DNA of 37,710 bases from Chloroflexota bacterium (GTDB taxonomy: Bacteria; Chloroflexota; Anaerolineae; 4572-78), in contig DUEH01000012.1 of assembly GCA_011192195.1 (NCBI GenBank), positions 4,345-42,054 of the forward strand. The letters are read 5' to 3'. The notes beneath the pieces are model-generated. The model was given only the letters and a program-made list of their open reading frames with translations. It was not told where the DNA came from and made no database searches. Positions 24,166 to 31,900 of the stretch are shown here, in pieces; positions within the stretch are counted from its first letter, which is position 1; each line of letters starts with the position of its first letter. Both the position numbers and the translations under genes were made by a program.

Positions 24166-24816
24166 ATGAATGAGGAATTTGCTATATTGCTGGTTCAGGA
24201 AGGGGATAGCCCCAGAAATATCTGGGAATTGGATAAGCAAGAGATCATCATTGGGCGCGGCGATGACTGCGATGTGGTTGTTAATGACCGTCAATCGTCT
24301 CGGCATCACGCAAAAATAGTCCGCGAAGGCGAACGCTATAAGGCGCTGGATTTGAACAGCAAAAACGGCACTTTCCTGAATGGTACACCAATAAGCGCCA
24401 AACCGCAATACCTGAGCGATGGCGACCAGATAGGGATTGCCTTGAGCAGCCGCCTGGTTTTTGTGGATGCCGGGGCTACCGCGCCCTTGTTTGCTGAACA
24501 TAAATTTAAAGCGGAAATCAGGATAGATCAGGCTGCCAAACGGGTTTGGGTGACGGGGAAAGAATTATCGCCGCCCCTGTCATTAGCGCAATACAGGCTT
24601 CTGGAATTGCTCTTTTCCAGACGGGGAGGCGTGGTGAGCCGGGATGAGGTTGTGTCTCAGGTCTGGTCAGATGAAGAGGCCGAAGGCGTATCTGAGCAGG
24701 CCATAGACGCTCTGGCCCGCCGTCTGCGCGAGCGCATTGCAGAAGTTGACCCTGATACGCAGTATGTACTCACCGTGCGCGGACATGGATTCAGACTGGA
24801 GAATTTTGCCAAGTAG
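24166..24816 (+). CDS. FHA domain fused to an OmpR/PhoB-type winged helix
   Basis: The 216-residue protein has an N-terminal FHA domain (about residues 5-100) with IIGRGDDCDVVVNDR, SSRHHAKI (S45, R46, H48) and NSKNGTFLNG, the phospho-threonine-binding loops. A C-terminal winged helix (about 120-213) has LSPPLSLAQYRLLELLFSRR and the recognition-helix region SEQAIDALARRLRERI, ending YVLTVRGHGFRLE. FHA domains bind phospho-Thr and winged helices bind DNA, so the protein probably converts Ser/Thr kinase activity into transcription control without a receiver domain. It lies divergent to the kinase gene with 165 bp between starts. AGGAG lies 11 nt before ATG. Confidence 0.93.
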   Translation: MNEEFAILLVQEGDSPRNIWELDKQEIIIGRGDDCDVVVNDRQSSRHHAKIVREGERYKALDLNSKNGTFLNGTPISAKPQYLSDGDQIGIALSSRLVFVDAGATAPLFAEHKFKAEIRIDQAAKRVWVTGKELSPPLSLAQYRLLELLFSRRGGVVSRDEVVSQVWSDEEAEGVSEQAIDALARRLRERIAEVDPDTQYVLTVRGHGFRLENFAK

Positions 24817-24893
24817 AGCGAATTACGAATGACGAATGACGAGTTACGAAATTCTCCCAAATTCATTCGTAACTCGTAATTCGTAACTCGTCA
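24817..24893. repeat. R3 hairpin repeat between FHA gene and glycosyltransferase
   Basis: Left-arm units GAATTACGAATGACGAATGA are matched by right-arm units CATTCGTAACTCGTAATTCG. It separates two convergent genes, and its right edge holds the TGA stop of the glycosyltransferase. Confidence 0.88.
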
Positions 24894-27404
24894 TTTGCTC
24901 ACCTCTACTTCGGTTAAGGTAAAACTCACGCGCGCCGGGTTTCCGGCGACATCCAAAATATCCAGGCGCTTTCCATCTTCCGGCGAGTATAGCCCCACAA
25001 CCAGTGGATGCGCGCCAGACGGCGTATCCGGCGAAAGGTGCAGAGCGTGCGCGTCGGGGATAATTTGGCCGGGGCGCCAATCATTGGTGGGATAACGCGC
25101 GCAAACCGGCAGGCTATCGGCTTGCGCGTATTTGTGTTCAGAATCCAGATGGACAAAGGTTTTGTAGCTTTCTTCCATCGGAACCAGCGATTGCCAGTAG
25201 AGCGTGAGAACAATTCGCCCGCCGGGATGGGCGCGCCGCGCATCCAGATCATACCCCGCCAGCTTGATTTTTCCCCCAAAATTGACATCACTTGAAAATT
25301 CCCACTGTGAGTTACGGCTGAACGCGGCGGGCGAGGCGCTTTCATTAAAAGCGTTTTCCAGTTCAACCTGATTCAGCGTTTCCAAATTGAGCGTCGTTGG
25401 CTGTCGCTGGTGGATGGTCAGGGTGTTGCCGTTAGCCTGCTCAATGCGCCCCACCGCAGTGTAGCTGGTTGCCAGCAGGTCTTTCGGCAACGGAACCGGG
25501 TCAATCACGGTAGAAGCTGCGTAGAAGAATTCCGAGCCGGGGTCGCAGGCGCGGGGAGCGTGGCGCGTGTACCAACTTGTCACATCCTCTTCCTCATTGC
25601 TGTCGTAGTCGCCCGCCAGCGCGCCGTCGGCAATCAGCGCTCCCACCGATTTCCAGCCCACGCGATGCGCAAAGCCAAAAAAGCCGGTCTCCGGGCGGTC
25701 ATCGAAGGGTGTATAGAAAATAGCCGGATTACTGGCGGGGTAACTGGGCAGAAATTCTACGTCGTGGCGCGCAAAGGCGTTCCACAGGTAAAGCGTAGAC
25801 AGCGCCAGCAGCAGCGCGTTAGCAGCCAACCGCGCGGCAGGGTTAAGGCGAATTTCCCCCGCCGACCAACCCGCCAGCAGCGCCCAGCCGGGTAGTACCG
25901 TGTAAATGTGCGTCAGCGGCGTGGCAACGGCAAAATTATAGCCCATAAACGGCGCGGCGAACCAGAGCAGGGCGGCTTGCTGGGGCAGACTAAGAGCCGG
26001 CGACAGGAAGACGGCCAGCAGAACCAGCCCAAAAGGAATTGCCGTCCAATTTCCCAGCGCATCCGGCCAAAGCGCCAACCCGATGATAATTACTGCCGCT
26101 GCCCCCCCCGCCCAGCGACGCCCCCATTTCACCTTCCACAGCGACCAGCCCACAAAGCCCGCCAGCAGCAGTCCCGCTATCAAAACGTAATAAAACGAAC
26201 TGTAGAAGCTGTTGAAGTGCAAAAAGTCCAGCAGGTTATTTTTCAGCAGCCCCTCGCCGATGCGGTCTTCCAGATAACTTCCGGTGCGGCCAATTTGCGG
26301 ATCAAGAAAGTAGGGCAGGTAAAAGAGAAACGCGCTGCCCAGAAAAGCGGTTAACCAAAGGATGAAGGATGAAGGGTGAAATCGAAAGGTGGAAGGGTGA
26401 AGGATGAAAGATGAAGGATGAAGGGCTTGTCCTGAGCCTGTCGAAGGGATGAAGGATGAAAATCCCGTTCCAAAACTCTGTTTGGGAACAAGACCTTCCG
26501 CCTTCATCTTTCTGCCCTCATCCTTCACAAAAAGCCAGCCGATAGCTGGAATGACCAGAATAGCGTCGTAGTGAGCCAGCAGGCCAACGCCCAGAAAGAG
26601 GCCGGAAACAAAGGCCCAGCGTCCTTCTTTGTTTTGTCGCCATTGCCAGACTGCCCACAGGGAAAGGGCGCTCATCCACAAGACAATGGTCTGGTACTGC
26701 ACAATTCGGCTAAAACCGAGCGTAAAGCCGCTGGCGGCCAAAATTGCCGCGCTGTAGAGGGCGGCGCGTTTGGAGAACCAGCCTTCGGCCAGCAAGTAGA
26801 GGGTGAGAATGCCGCCCATTCCGGCGATGGCAAAGGGCAGTCGCGCCGCGCCTTCGGTGATGGGGCTGCTTAAGCGCCACACGGCGGCGGGAAGCAGGAC
26901 TTCGCCGGGGCCTTTGCCGCGTAGAAAGAGAGTGTTGTCGTGCCCGTCAATGATTTCGGCGGCGGTGATCATCGCCAAAGATTCATCGCCTTGAAATTCG
27001 CTATAATTGAGATAAGTAAATCGAAGGAGAAAAGCCAGTAGAAAGACAATCGCGATAAACCCGGTTTGTGGTTTCAGGTTTCGGGTTTCGGGTTTTACAA
27101 CCTGAAACCTGAAACCCGAAACCACAAACCCCAAACCCGAAACCACATTCAACAGCGCCAGCAGATGCCACAGGCGCAGCGGACCGGGCAGGTAGTGCAG
27201 CGCCAGCGCGCCCAGCGACGTAATCGCGTAGCTCAGCCCCAGCGAGAGAACGATGAGGGGGAGGATTCGCTGTTTTGGCAGGAGCCGGTTAGCCCAGCCC
27301 CAGCCGGGCAGAACCAGCGCCAGTAAAATTGCGCCCGGCAGTTGCAGGGGAGGGATGAGCAGGCTGAAATTGGCTATGAGTAAAAGGGTGAGATAGACGG
27401 TCAT
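24891..27404 (-). CDS. large membrane glycosyltransferase (ArnT/PMT-like) with C-terminal beta-sandwich
   Basis: The 837-residue protein has about 12-13 membrane helices in residues 1-560. An acidic FQGDESLAM motif (Asp140-Glu141) lies in the first outside loop, typical of GT-C enzymes that use polyprenyl-phosphate sugars. The soluble C-terminal domain (about 570-837) ends with the phrases YKTFVHLDS and GAHPLVVGLYSPEDGKRLD, a beta-sandwich found in similar Chloroflexota enzymes. Residues about 91-115 (RFQVVKPETRNLKPQ) and about 292-348 (SFIPSTGSGQALHPSSFIL and so on) are encoded by intergenic-type repeats that stay in frame in loops. The start ATG lies at the edge of R4 repeats without a Shine-Dalgarno, and the stop TGA lies in an R3 unit. 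The substrate is unknown. Confidence 0.9.
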   Translation of the reverse strand: MTVYLTLLLIANFSLLIPPLQLPGAILLALVLPGWGWANRLLPKQRILPLIVLSLGLSYAITSLGALALHYLPGPLRLWHLLALLNVVSGLGFVVSGFRFQVVKPETRNLKPQTGFIAIVFLLAFLLRFTYLNYSEFQGDESLAMITAAEIIDGHDNTLFLRGKGPGEVLLPAAVWRLSSPITEGAARLPFAIAGMGGILTLYLLAEGWFSKRAALYSAAILAASGFTLGFSRIVQYQTIVLWMSALSLWAVWQWRQNKEGRWAFVSGLFLGVGLLAHYDAILVIPAIGWLFVKDEGRKMKAEGLVPKQSFGTGFSSFIPSTGSGQALHPSSFILHPSTFRFHPSSFILWLTAFLGSAFLFYLPYFLDPQIGRTGSYLEDRIGEGLLKNNLLDFLHFNSFYSSFYYVLIAGLLLAGFVGWSLWKVKWGRRWAGGAAAVIIIGLALWPDALGNWTAIPFGLVLLAVFLSPALSLPQQAALLWFAAPFMGYNFAVATPLTHIYTVLPGWALLAGWSAGEIRLNPAARLAANALLLALSTLYLWNAFARHDVEFLPSYPASNPAIFYTPFDDRPETGFFGFAHRVGWKSVGALIADGALAGDYDSNEEEDVTSWYTRHAPRACDPGSEFFYAASTVIDPVPLPKDLLATSYTAVGRIEQANGNTLTIHQRQPTTLNLETLNQVELENAFNESASPAAFSRNSQWEFSSDVNFGGKIKLAGYDLDARRAHPGGRIVLTLYWQSLVPMEESYKTFVHLDSEHKYAQADSLPVCARYPTNDWRPGQIIPDAHALHLSPDTPSGAHPLVVGLYSPEDGKRLDILDVAGNPARVSFTLTEVEVSK
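26361..26528. repeat. composite repeat (R7/R9/R8) inside the glycosyltransferase gene
   Basis: Tandem GAAGGATGAAGG-type units (R7) are followed by TGTCCTGAGCCTGTCGAAGG (R9, 26428-26447). More R7 units, GTTCCAAAACTCTGTTTGGG (R8, from 26467) and complementary CTTCATCCTTC units follow. The protein frame stays open through all 168 bp. Confidence 0.88.
27066..27149. repeat. R10 repeat inside the glycosyltransferase gene
   Basis: GTGGTTTCAGGTTTCGGGTT and further units face the complement AACCTGAAACCTGAAACCCG, making a hairpin with a minimal loop. It encodes residues about 86-113 in frame. Confidence 0.85.
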
Positions 27405-27500
27405 AATGGCGAATGGCGAATGGCGAATTGGCGAATGGTGAATGGCGAATGGTGAATGGTGAATGGTGAATGGCGAATGGTGAATGGTGAATGGCGAAAG
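27404..27500. repeat. R4 tandem repeat upstream of the glycosyltransferase
   Basis: About ten imperfect GGCGAATGGTGAAT-type units fill the gap to the thioesterase gene. The glycosyltransferase start codon immediately follows them on the minus strand. Confidence 0.88.
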
Positions 27501-27519
27501 ATTATTTACTATTCACTCT

Positions 27520-27990
27520 TCACTCCTTTTCCCGGCGCAGGCGTTCTGCCTGACGCTCTTTGGCCGCATCCCAACGACGGCGTTGGGTGTCGTTTTCCAG
27601 AATCAGGCCGGGGACTTTTGTGGCGCGGCCATTGTCGTCCAGGGCTACGTAGACCAAGCGAGCGGAGTTGGTGTGCGTTTGTTCGCCGGTGATGGGGTTT
27701 TCGGCGGTTACGCGCACGCCTACCTCCATTGATGTGTTCCCCACGTAGTGAATACTGGCTTTTAGCGTAAGCAGATTACCCACGTGTACCGGCGAATGGA
27801 AGGTCATTGAGTCAATGGCAATGGTGACAGCGGGGCGCTGCGCGTGGCGCATAGCGCATAAGCCGCCGGCTTCGTCAACCAGTTTCATAATGATACCGCC
27901 GTGAACGTTTCCCAACGGGTTAGCGTGTTGCGGTAACATAAATTGGTGCAAACTTACTTCTGAATCGGCTACCCGTTTTTTGTCAGGCAT
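27520..27990 (-). CDS. acyl-CoA thioesterase, hotdog fold (YciA/BFIT-like)
   Basis: This 156-residue single-hotdog enzyme hydrolyses acyl-CoA to free acid and CoA. Motifs are NPLGNVHGGIIMKLVDEAGG (about residues 24-43), containing the catalytic Asp/Glu helix, then VTIAIDSMTFHSPVHVGN, and SMEVGVRVTAENPITGE. The C-terminus is charged (AAKERQAERLRREKE). The ATG at 27990 has AAGGA 9 nt upstream. The stop TGA lies inside a GAGTGAAGAGTGAATAG repeat, another case of a repeat-supplied stop. Substrate length cannot be read from the sequence. Confidence 0.93.
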   Translation of the reverse strand: MPDKKRVADSEVSLHQFMLPQHANPLGNVHGGIIMKLVDEAGGLCAMRHAQRPAVTIAIDSMTFHSPVHVGNLLTLKASIHYVGNTSMEVGVRVTAENPITGEQTHTNSARLVYVALDDNGRATKVPGLILENDTQRRRWDAAKERQAERLRREKE

Positions 27991-28007
27991 TTTAACATTC
28001 CTTGCAA

Positions 28008-28068
28008 GTTGGAGATTAGGAAATCAGGAGATTTTTAATCCCAATCTCTAATCTTTAAGTTCCAATCT
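28008..28068. repeat. R11 hairpin repeat
   Basis: TTGGAGATTAGGAAATCAGG and the complementary CCAATCTCTAATCTTTAAGT form an imperfect hairpin between the small protein gene and the thioesterase gene. Confidence 0.75.
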
Positions 28069-28290
28069 CTATTTTACGCGACGCGCGTGAAAACAATACC
28101 CGTGCCAGTTATGAACCACTATTGACGCGCGTTTGCGACCATCTTCCAGTTCTACGGTAACGTGTTCTATCTTCACCGGCTCACCATAGCGTAATTCAAC
28201 CTGATTGGCGGCGCTTAGAGCATCAGGCGCTTCTACTGTGTGTTCGGCAACTACAGAGCCTTGACTTTTGACGGTGATGAGGTATTGCAT
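28069..28290 (-). CDS. 73-residue small protein, unknown
   Basis: The product begins MQYLITVKSQGSVVAEHTVE and ends HNWHGYCFHARRVK. A beta-alpha-beta-beta pattern is likely. The motif APDALSAANQVELRYGEP looks like a helix followed by a short strand, as in small DNA/RNA- or ligand-binding folds. The frame extends upstream through the R4 repeat to 28413, but the extra residues are only translated repeat, so ATG at 28290 is preferred. No Shine-Dalgarno is visible because the repeat runs up to the start codon. The region from 28290 to 28069 has coding-like codon use. No family is recognised. Confidence 0.65.
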   Translation of the reverse strand: MQYLITVKSQGSVVAEHTVEAPDALSAANQVELRYGEPVKIEHVTVELEDGRKRASIVVHNWHGYCFHARRVK

Positions 28291-28437
28291 AAGGCGAATG
28301 GGCGAATGGGCGAATGGGCGAATAGCGAATAGGCGAATGGGCGAATGGGCGAATAGCGAATAGGCGAATAGCGAATGGACAAACTCGCAGCTCGTAAATT
28401 CGCAAATTCGCAAATTCGCTCATTCGCTCATTCGCGC
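28291..28437. repeat. R4 tandem/inverted repeat array
   Basis: About ten GCGAATGGGCGAATAG-like units are followed by complementary units ATTCGCAAATTCGCTCATTC. The right end includes the stop codon of the RNase H gene (AGC GAA TGA on the minus strand). Confidence 0.88.
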
Positions 28438-29325
28438 AATTTCTCCGGCAATTTTTTTGCCTTGTTTCAGGGCGTCCGGCATGTTTTCTTTGCCTACAAC
28501 GTGCCAGCGAACCTGATAGCTTTGCAGCAGACCACTCAACTTTTGCCACAAGTCTTTATTGCTGACCGCCTTGCCCGTTTTGGTTTGCCAGTTGTTGTTT
28601 TGCCACTGTTTTACCCAGCGCGTGGCGCCGTTTTTCAGATAATCAGAAGGGGTGTAGATGTGGATGGGCAATGGTTTTTTGATGGCGCTTAAGCCCTGAA
28701 TGGCGGCTTGCAGGTGCATTTGATTGGCCGAAGCGGGCGAAACCGATCCGCTGAGACTTTTTTCCGCGTCTTTGTAGCGCAGGGTGGCGCACCAGCCGCC
28801 CTTTTTGCTTTTACCGGAATAGGCGCCGGCGGCAAAGAGATGAATGCTTTGCGCGTCGTCCAGCGGGAGGGCGGCTTTCTGGATGGCGGCGCGCGCCAGC
28901 TTGTCGGCGCGTTCGTTCCATTTGTTGCCGGCGTGGCCTTTTGTCCAATGCCAGCTAATTTGGTGGCGTTGAATTTCGGCGTTCAGTTGCTGCCAGCGCG
29001 TTTTGTTTTTTAGCGGCTGGTTGTTGCTGCTGCGCCAGCCATTGCGCTGCCAGCCCGCCAGCCATTCGGTGACGCCCCGGCGCAGGTATTGAGAATCGGT
29101 GTGCAATTCAATCTGGTGCGGGCCGGGCAGCGCTTTTAGCGCTTCGATGGCGGCTTGCAGCTCCATCTGATTATTGGTGACATTCGCTTCGCTGCCGCTG
29201 AGTTCTTGCGGTTTCTGTCCATCCGAAGGGAGCAGAATCGCCGCCCATCCGCCGGGTCCGGGGTTCGGGTTGGCGCCGCCGTCTGTGTAAATGGTTACTT
29301 TGTTTGTTGATGCAGGTGACGTCAT
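28420..29325 (-). CDS. rnhA: two-domain ribonuclease HI, second domain degenerate
   Basis: RNase HI cuts the RNA strand of RNA-DNA hybrids. This 301-residue protein is about twice the usual length. Domain 1 (about 8-150) is complete: Asp15 in IYTDGGANPNPG, Glu55 in NQMELQAAI, Asp77 in HTDSQYL, and His131/Asp141 in TKGHAGNKWNERAD. Domain 2 (about 160-295) repeats the fold with FAAGAYSGKSKKGGW, NQMHLQAAI and YTPSDYL. The positions of Asp15, Glu55 and Asp77 are Ala166, His204 and Pro226, so it cannot be catalytic and may bind hybrid. The start codon overlaps the stop of the TumE-like gene (TAATG), so it is coupled. The last residues come from repeat R4. Confidence 0.93.
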   Translation of the reverse strand: MTSPASTNKVTIYTDGGANPNPGPGGWAAILLPSDGQKPQELSGSEANVTNNQMELQAAIEALKALPGPHQIELHTDSQYLRRGVTEWLAGWQRNGWRSSNNQPLKNKTRWQQLNAEIQRHQISWHWTKGHAGNKWNERADKLARAAIQKAALPLDDAQSIHLFAAGAYSGKSKKGGWCATLRYKDAEKSLSGSVSPASANQMHLQAAIQGLSAIKKPLPIHIYTPSDYLKNGATRWVKQWQNNNWQTKTGKAVSNKDLWQKLSGLLQSYQVRWHVVGKENMPDALKQGKKIAGEIARMSE

Positions 29326-29678
29326 TAGATTAAATTATGTTTAATGAGAATTTTTTCAACCTCTGCCAGAAATTGATTGATTGGGCGTAAAGATACGCCA
29401 TCGGGGGTAGCTTCGTGTTCTTCGGGGCGTCCAAAAGGATGCCGATGCCAGAAACCGTATTCTTTGTCTCGTCCGTAAAGTCGGCCTGATGCGCCTATTA
29501 ACACCAAATTAAAGCGCCCGCTGCGTTGGCTGAAGAATATCTGTATGAACAAATCTGTTTCAATGATGAAGCGTAACGTTACGGTGGCGTCTGTGCGAGC
29601 CGTAATTTCAAATGATTGTATGAACCAAAAGCGGTCTTTTGCCGTCAGCGCTTCTACAATAAGGTCATCAATTGTCAT
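29325..29678 (-). CDS. TumE-like toxin candidate (DUF6516-type)
   Basis: The product is 117 residues from ATG 29678, chosen because AAGGGG lies about 6 nt upstream; ATG 29693 is also in frame. It has an alternating strand pattern and a conserved WHRHPF...EEH...TPDGV arrangement resembling DUF6516/TumE toxins of type II modules. Strands ATVTLRFIIETDLFIQIFFS precede SGRFNLVLIGASGRLYG. The partner gene directly upstream overlaps it by 11 bp. RNase H follows through a 1-nt stop/start overlap. TumE is reported as an RNA-cleaving toxin. Membership is judged from remembered patterns, so moderate certainty only. Confidence 0.65.
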   Translation of the reverse strand: MTIDDLIVEALTAKDRFWFIQSFEITARTDATVTLRFIIETDLFIQIFFSQRSGRFNLVLIGASGRLYGRDKEYGFWHRHPFGRPEEHEATPDGVSLRPINQFLAEVEKILIKHNLI

Positions 29679-30003
29679 CAACTGCCCCTTCATCAGACAA
29701 TCCGGCTAATTGACGTTGAACGGTTGTGATGCCGTCTACAGCCTGCTCCCATTCCATTGCATCAGATTCTACTTCCCAGGTGTACCCCCGTTGCTTGGTA
29801 ACTTGTTGACGCTCAAATTCTTCAAAGCTTGTATTGTATTTTTGGCTGAGTTGACGGTTAGTTAGGTTATAACGCGCCAATCGCCGGCGATATTCAGCCT
29901 CCAAAAGGATGCGTAGTTTTTGATTGGCGTTATCGGGGTGTCCAAATGAAAGGGCATTCAAATGATGCGCTACCCTGTTTGAAATGGTAATTGTGGTACT
30001 CAT
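29668..30003 (-). CDS. antitoxin candidate paired with the TumE-like gene
   Basis: This is a 111-residue protein. The N-terminus TTITISNRVAHHLNALSF looks like a short DNA-binding strand-helix. A long helical charged middle follows (LLEAEYRRRLARYNLTNRQL). The C-terminal tail TKQRGYTWEVESDAMEWEQA is a pattern frequent in small genes placed next to TumE-like proteins. It probably neutralises the toxin and autoregulates the operon. It lies first in a leftward unit: antitoxin, toxin, RNase H, small protein. ATG 30003 follows GGAGCAAGAAA. The function is inferred from shape and position. Confidence 0.65.
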   Translation of the reverse strand: MSTTITISNRVAHHLNALSFGHPDNANQKLRILLEAEYRRRLARYNLTNRQLSQKYNTSFEEFERQQVTKQRGYTWEVESDAMEWEQAVDGITTVQRQLAGLSDEGAVDDN

Positions 30004-30036
30004 TTTCTTGCTCCGATTTTTTACTTACGAGGCTGT

Positions 30037-31431
30037 CTACGCCACGCCCGCTTGAACCAACATTTGATGGCTGATCTGGTTGTGGCGTTCGATGGTGGGG
30101 CCGAGGTCAAGGGTGAGCAATTGCCCGTCTTCTACCACGATTTTACCGTTGATAACGGAAAGCCAGACGGTGGCGGGGGTACACGTTACCAGACTGGCAA
30201 CAGGGTCCGCCAGACCGCCGGCGTGGGGCAGGTCATCCACCCTGAAGGCGATGAGGTCGGCGGCTTTGCCCGGTTCCAGTGAACCGATGTCAGGACGGCG
30301 TAATACTTTAGCTCCGCCCAGCGTTGCCAGTTCCAGCGCTTCGCGGGCGGTGAAGCGCTCGGCGGTAGATTCAAAGCCGGGCCAGCCTACGCGCTGCAAG
30401 AGCATTGCTTGTCTGGCTTCATCCAGCAAGTGGCCGGCGTCGTTGCTGGCAGAACCGTCTACGCCCAGAGCTACATTCACGCCCGCGTCCAGCATATCAC
30501 GCACCGGAGCGATGCCGGATGCCAGGATCATATTGCTATTGGGACAGTGGCACACGCCGGTGTGACTTTTTGACAGGCGGTCAATTTCGTCTGTGTTGGG
30601 ATGCACCATGTGAGCAAACCACACATCGTTACCCATCCAGCCGACGGATTCGGCGTATTCTATGGGGCGCATCCCGAACATTTCCTGACAGAAGCGGTCT
30701 TCGTCCTTTGTTTCAGAGAGGTGGGTGTGCAGGTTGACCAGCGGATACTGCCGCGCCAGGTCCGCGCTTTCTTTCATCAGCTTGGTGGTAACGCTGAAAG
30801 GCGAGCAGGGCGCCAGACCGATGCGCAGCATAGAACAGGGTTCCGGGTCATGGAAGCTTTCGATGACCCGGATAGAATCTTTGATGATGTGGTCTTCGGT
30901 ATCGGTAACGCGGTCAGGGGGCAAACCGCCTTTGCTTTCGCCCAGACTCATACTGCCGCGCGTGGGGTGAAAGCGTACGCCAATTTCTTGCGCGGCGCGG
31001 ATTTCGTCATCCAGTTTTGAGCCGTTGGGGAAAAGGTAGAGATGGTCGGCTACGGTGGTTGCGCCGCTGAGAATTAGCTCTGCTAACCCGATTTTGGCGC
31101 TGACGTATACGGCTTCCGGCGTCATTTCCGCCCAGATAGGGTAGAGGTATTTGAGCCAGTCAAAGAGAATTTTGCCGTCGCCGGTGCCAATGGTGCGGGT
31201 AAGGGTTTGGTAAAGGTGATGGTGACAGTTTACCAGCCCCGGCGTCACCACTGTGCCGCGCCCGTTGATAATGCGATCCGGCTTCAGGTCAGGGTTGGCT
31301 TCCAGTTCTGCGGTGCTGCCTACCTGGCTGATGACGTTATCTTCCACGTAGATGGCCCCGTCTTTTATTTCGCGGCGTTGGACGTCCATTGTGACCAGAA
31401 CGTCAATATTTTTGACCAGTAAAGTTGACAT
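30037..31431 (-). CDS. 8-oxoguanine deaminase-type amidohydrolase
   Basis: The 464-residue protein belongs to the ATZ/TRZ amidohydrolases. Overall phrasing matches 8-oxoguanine deaminase, which turns 8-oxoguanine into urate: TMDVQRREIKDGAIYVE, VNCHHHLYQTLTR with the HxH metal ligands (70-72), ILSGATTVADHLYLFPNGSK, RFHPTRGSMSLGESKGGLPP, LHTHLSE, and GVDGSASND with the catalytic Asp. ATG at 31431 is chosen because GGAGGTG lies 5 nt upstream; an upstream ATG at 31512 has none and overlaps the HNH gene. The role would be purine salvage or detoxification of oxidised base. Guanine or s-triazine activity cannot be excluded. Confidence 0.88.
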   Translation of the reverse strand: MSTLLVKNIDVLVTMDVQRREIKDGAIYVEDNVISQVGSTAELEANPDLKPDRIINGRGTVVTPGLVNCHHHLYQTLTRTIGTGDGKILFDWLKYLYPIWAEMTPEAVYVSAKIGLAELILSGATTVADHLYLFPNGSKLDDEIRAAQEIGVRFHPTRGSMSLGESKGGLPPDRVTDTEDHIIKDSIRVIESFHDPEPCSMLRIGLAPCSPFSVTTKLMKESADLARQYPLVNLHTHLSETKDEDRFCQEMFGMRPIEYAESVGWMGNDVWFAHMVHPNTDEIDRLSKSHTGVCHCPNSNMILASGIAPVRDMLDAGVNVALGVDGSASNDAGHLLDEARQAMLLQRVGWPGFESTAERFTAREALELATLGGAKVLRRPDIGSLEPGKAADLIAFRVDDLPHAGGLADPVASLVTCTPATVWLSVINGKIVVEDGQLLTLDLGPTIERHNQISHQMLVQAGVA

Positions 31432-31489
31432 AAAGCACCTCCGTGTTTGCAATAAAAGTCTTGTCGGGCGCGGATTGATGAGGGTGAAA

Positions 31490-31900
31490 TTATTCTTCGG
31501 GATACAATCCAACCGCTTGCAGGCGTTGGCGTTCCTCTATTCGCAGAGGGTTATTGATGCGTAAAATTTTAACCGTTACCCTGCCTTTCGGCGTAAGCGG
31601 ACGGATAAAAGCGCTTTCCAGTTGAAAGTGGTTCTGCCAGGATTGCGTCCGCGGGTTGAAAAAGGGGACCAAACTTTCGGTTTGCCAGTCAATAGAACCA
31701 ATGTTTGGCCCTTTATAGCGGTTGCAGCGCAGACAGGCTAACGCCAGATTGTCGGCGTTGGTTTTGCCTTCGTGCTGAACAGGAATGATGTGGTCCGGTT
31801 CATGCCGGTACGCGCTTGCGCCTTGAGGGTGCAAGCAATATTCGCAGCGTCCCTGAGCGCGTTTAAAAACCAGGTTTCGTAAAGATGCAGGTATGTTCAT
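31490..31900 (-). CDS. HNH endonuclease
   Basis: This 136-residue protein has a classic zinc-stabilised HNH fold. CEYC (C19, C22) and CLRC (C56, C59) bind zinc, EPDHIIPVQHEG holds the catalytic Asp36-His37, and CNRYKG carries Asn60. The C-terminus is a helical/strand region (FNPRTQSWQNHFQ, then RGRVTVKILR-like sequence). It is probably a DNA nickase or nuclease, perhaps a homing or defence function. It is translated with the preceding gene through an ATGA overlap (31897-31900). No self-splicing intron or intein is visible around it. Confidence 0.93.
   Translation of the reverse strand: MNIPASLRNLVFKRAQGRCEYCLHPQGASAYRHEPDHIIPVQHEGKTNADNLALACLRCNRYKGPNIGSIDWQTESLVPFFNPRTQSWQNHFQLESAFIRPLTPKGRVTVKILRINNPLRIEERQRLQAVGLYPEE

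Noticed and set aside
28291-28549. Minus-strand frames through R4, including an N-terminal extension of the 73-residue gene.
   Set aside because: They are translated repeat units (SPIRPFAHSPIR-like) with no RBS.
31490-31900. HNH gene considered as part of a group I/II intron or intein.
   Set aside because: No intron core, splice blocks or split host gene surround it. It forms its own two-gene unit.
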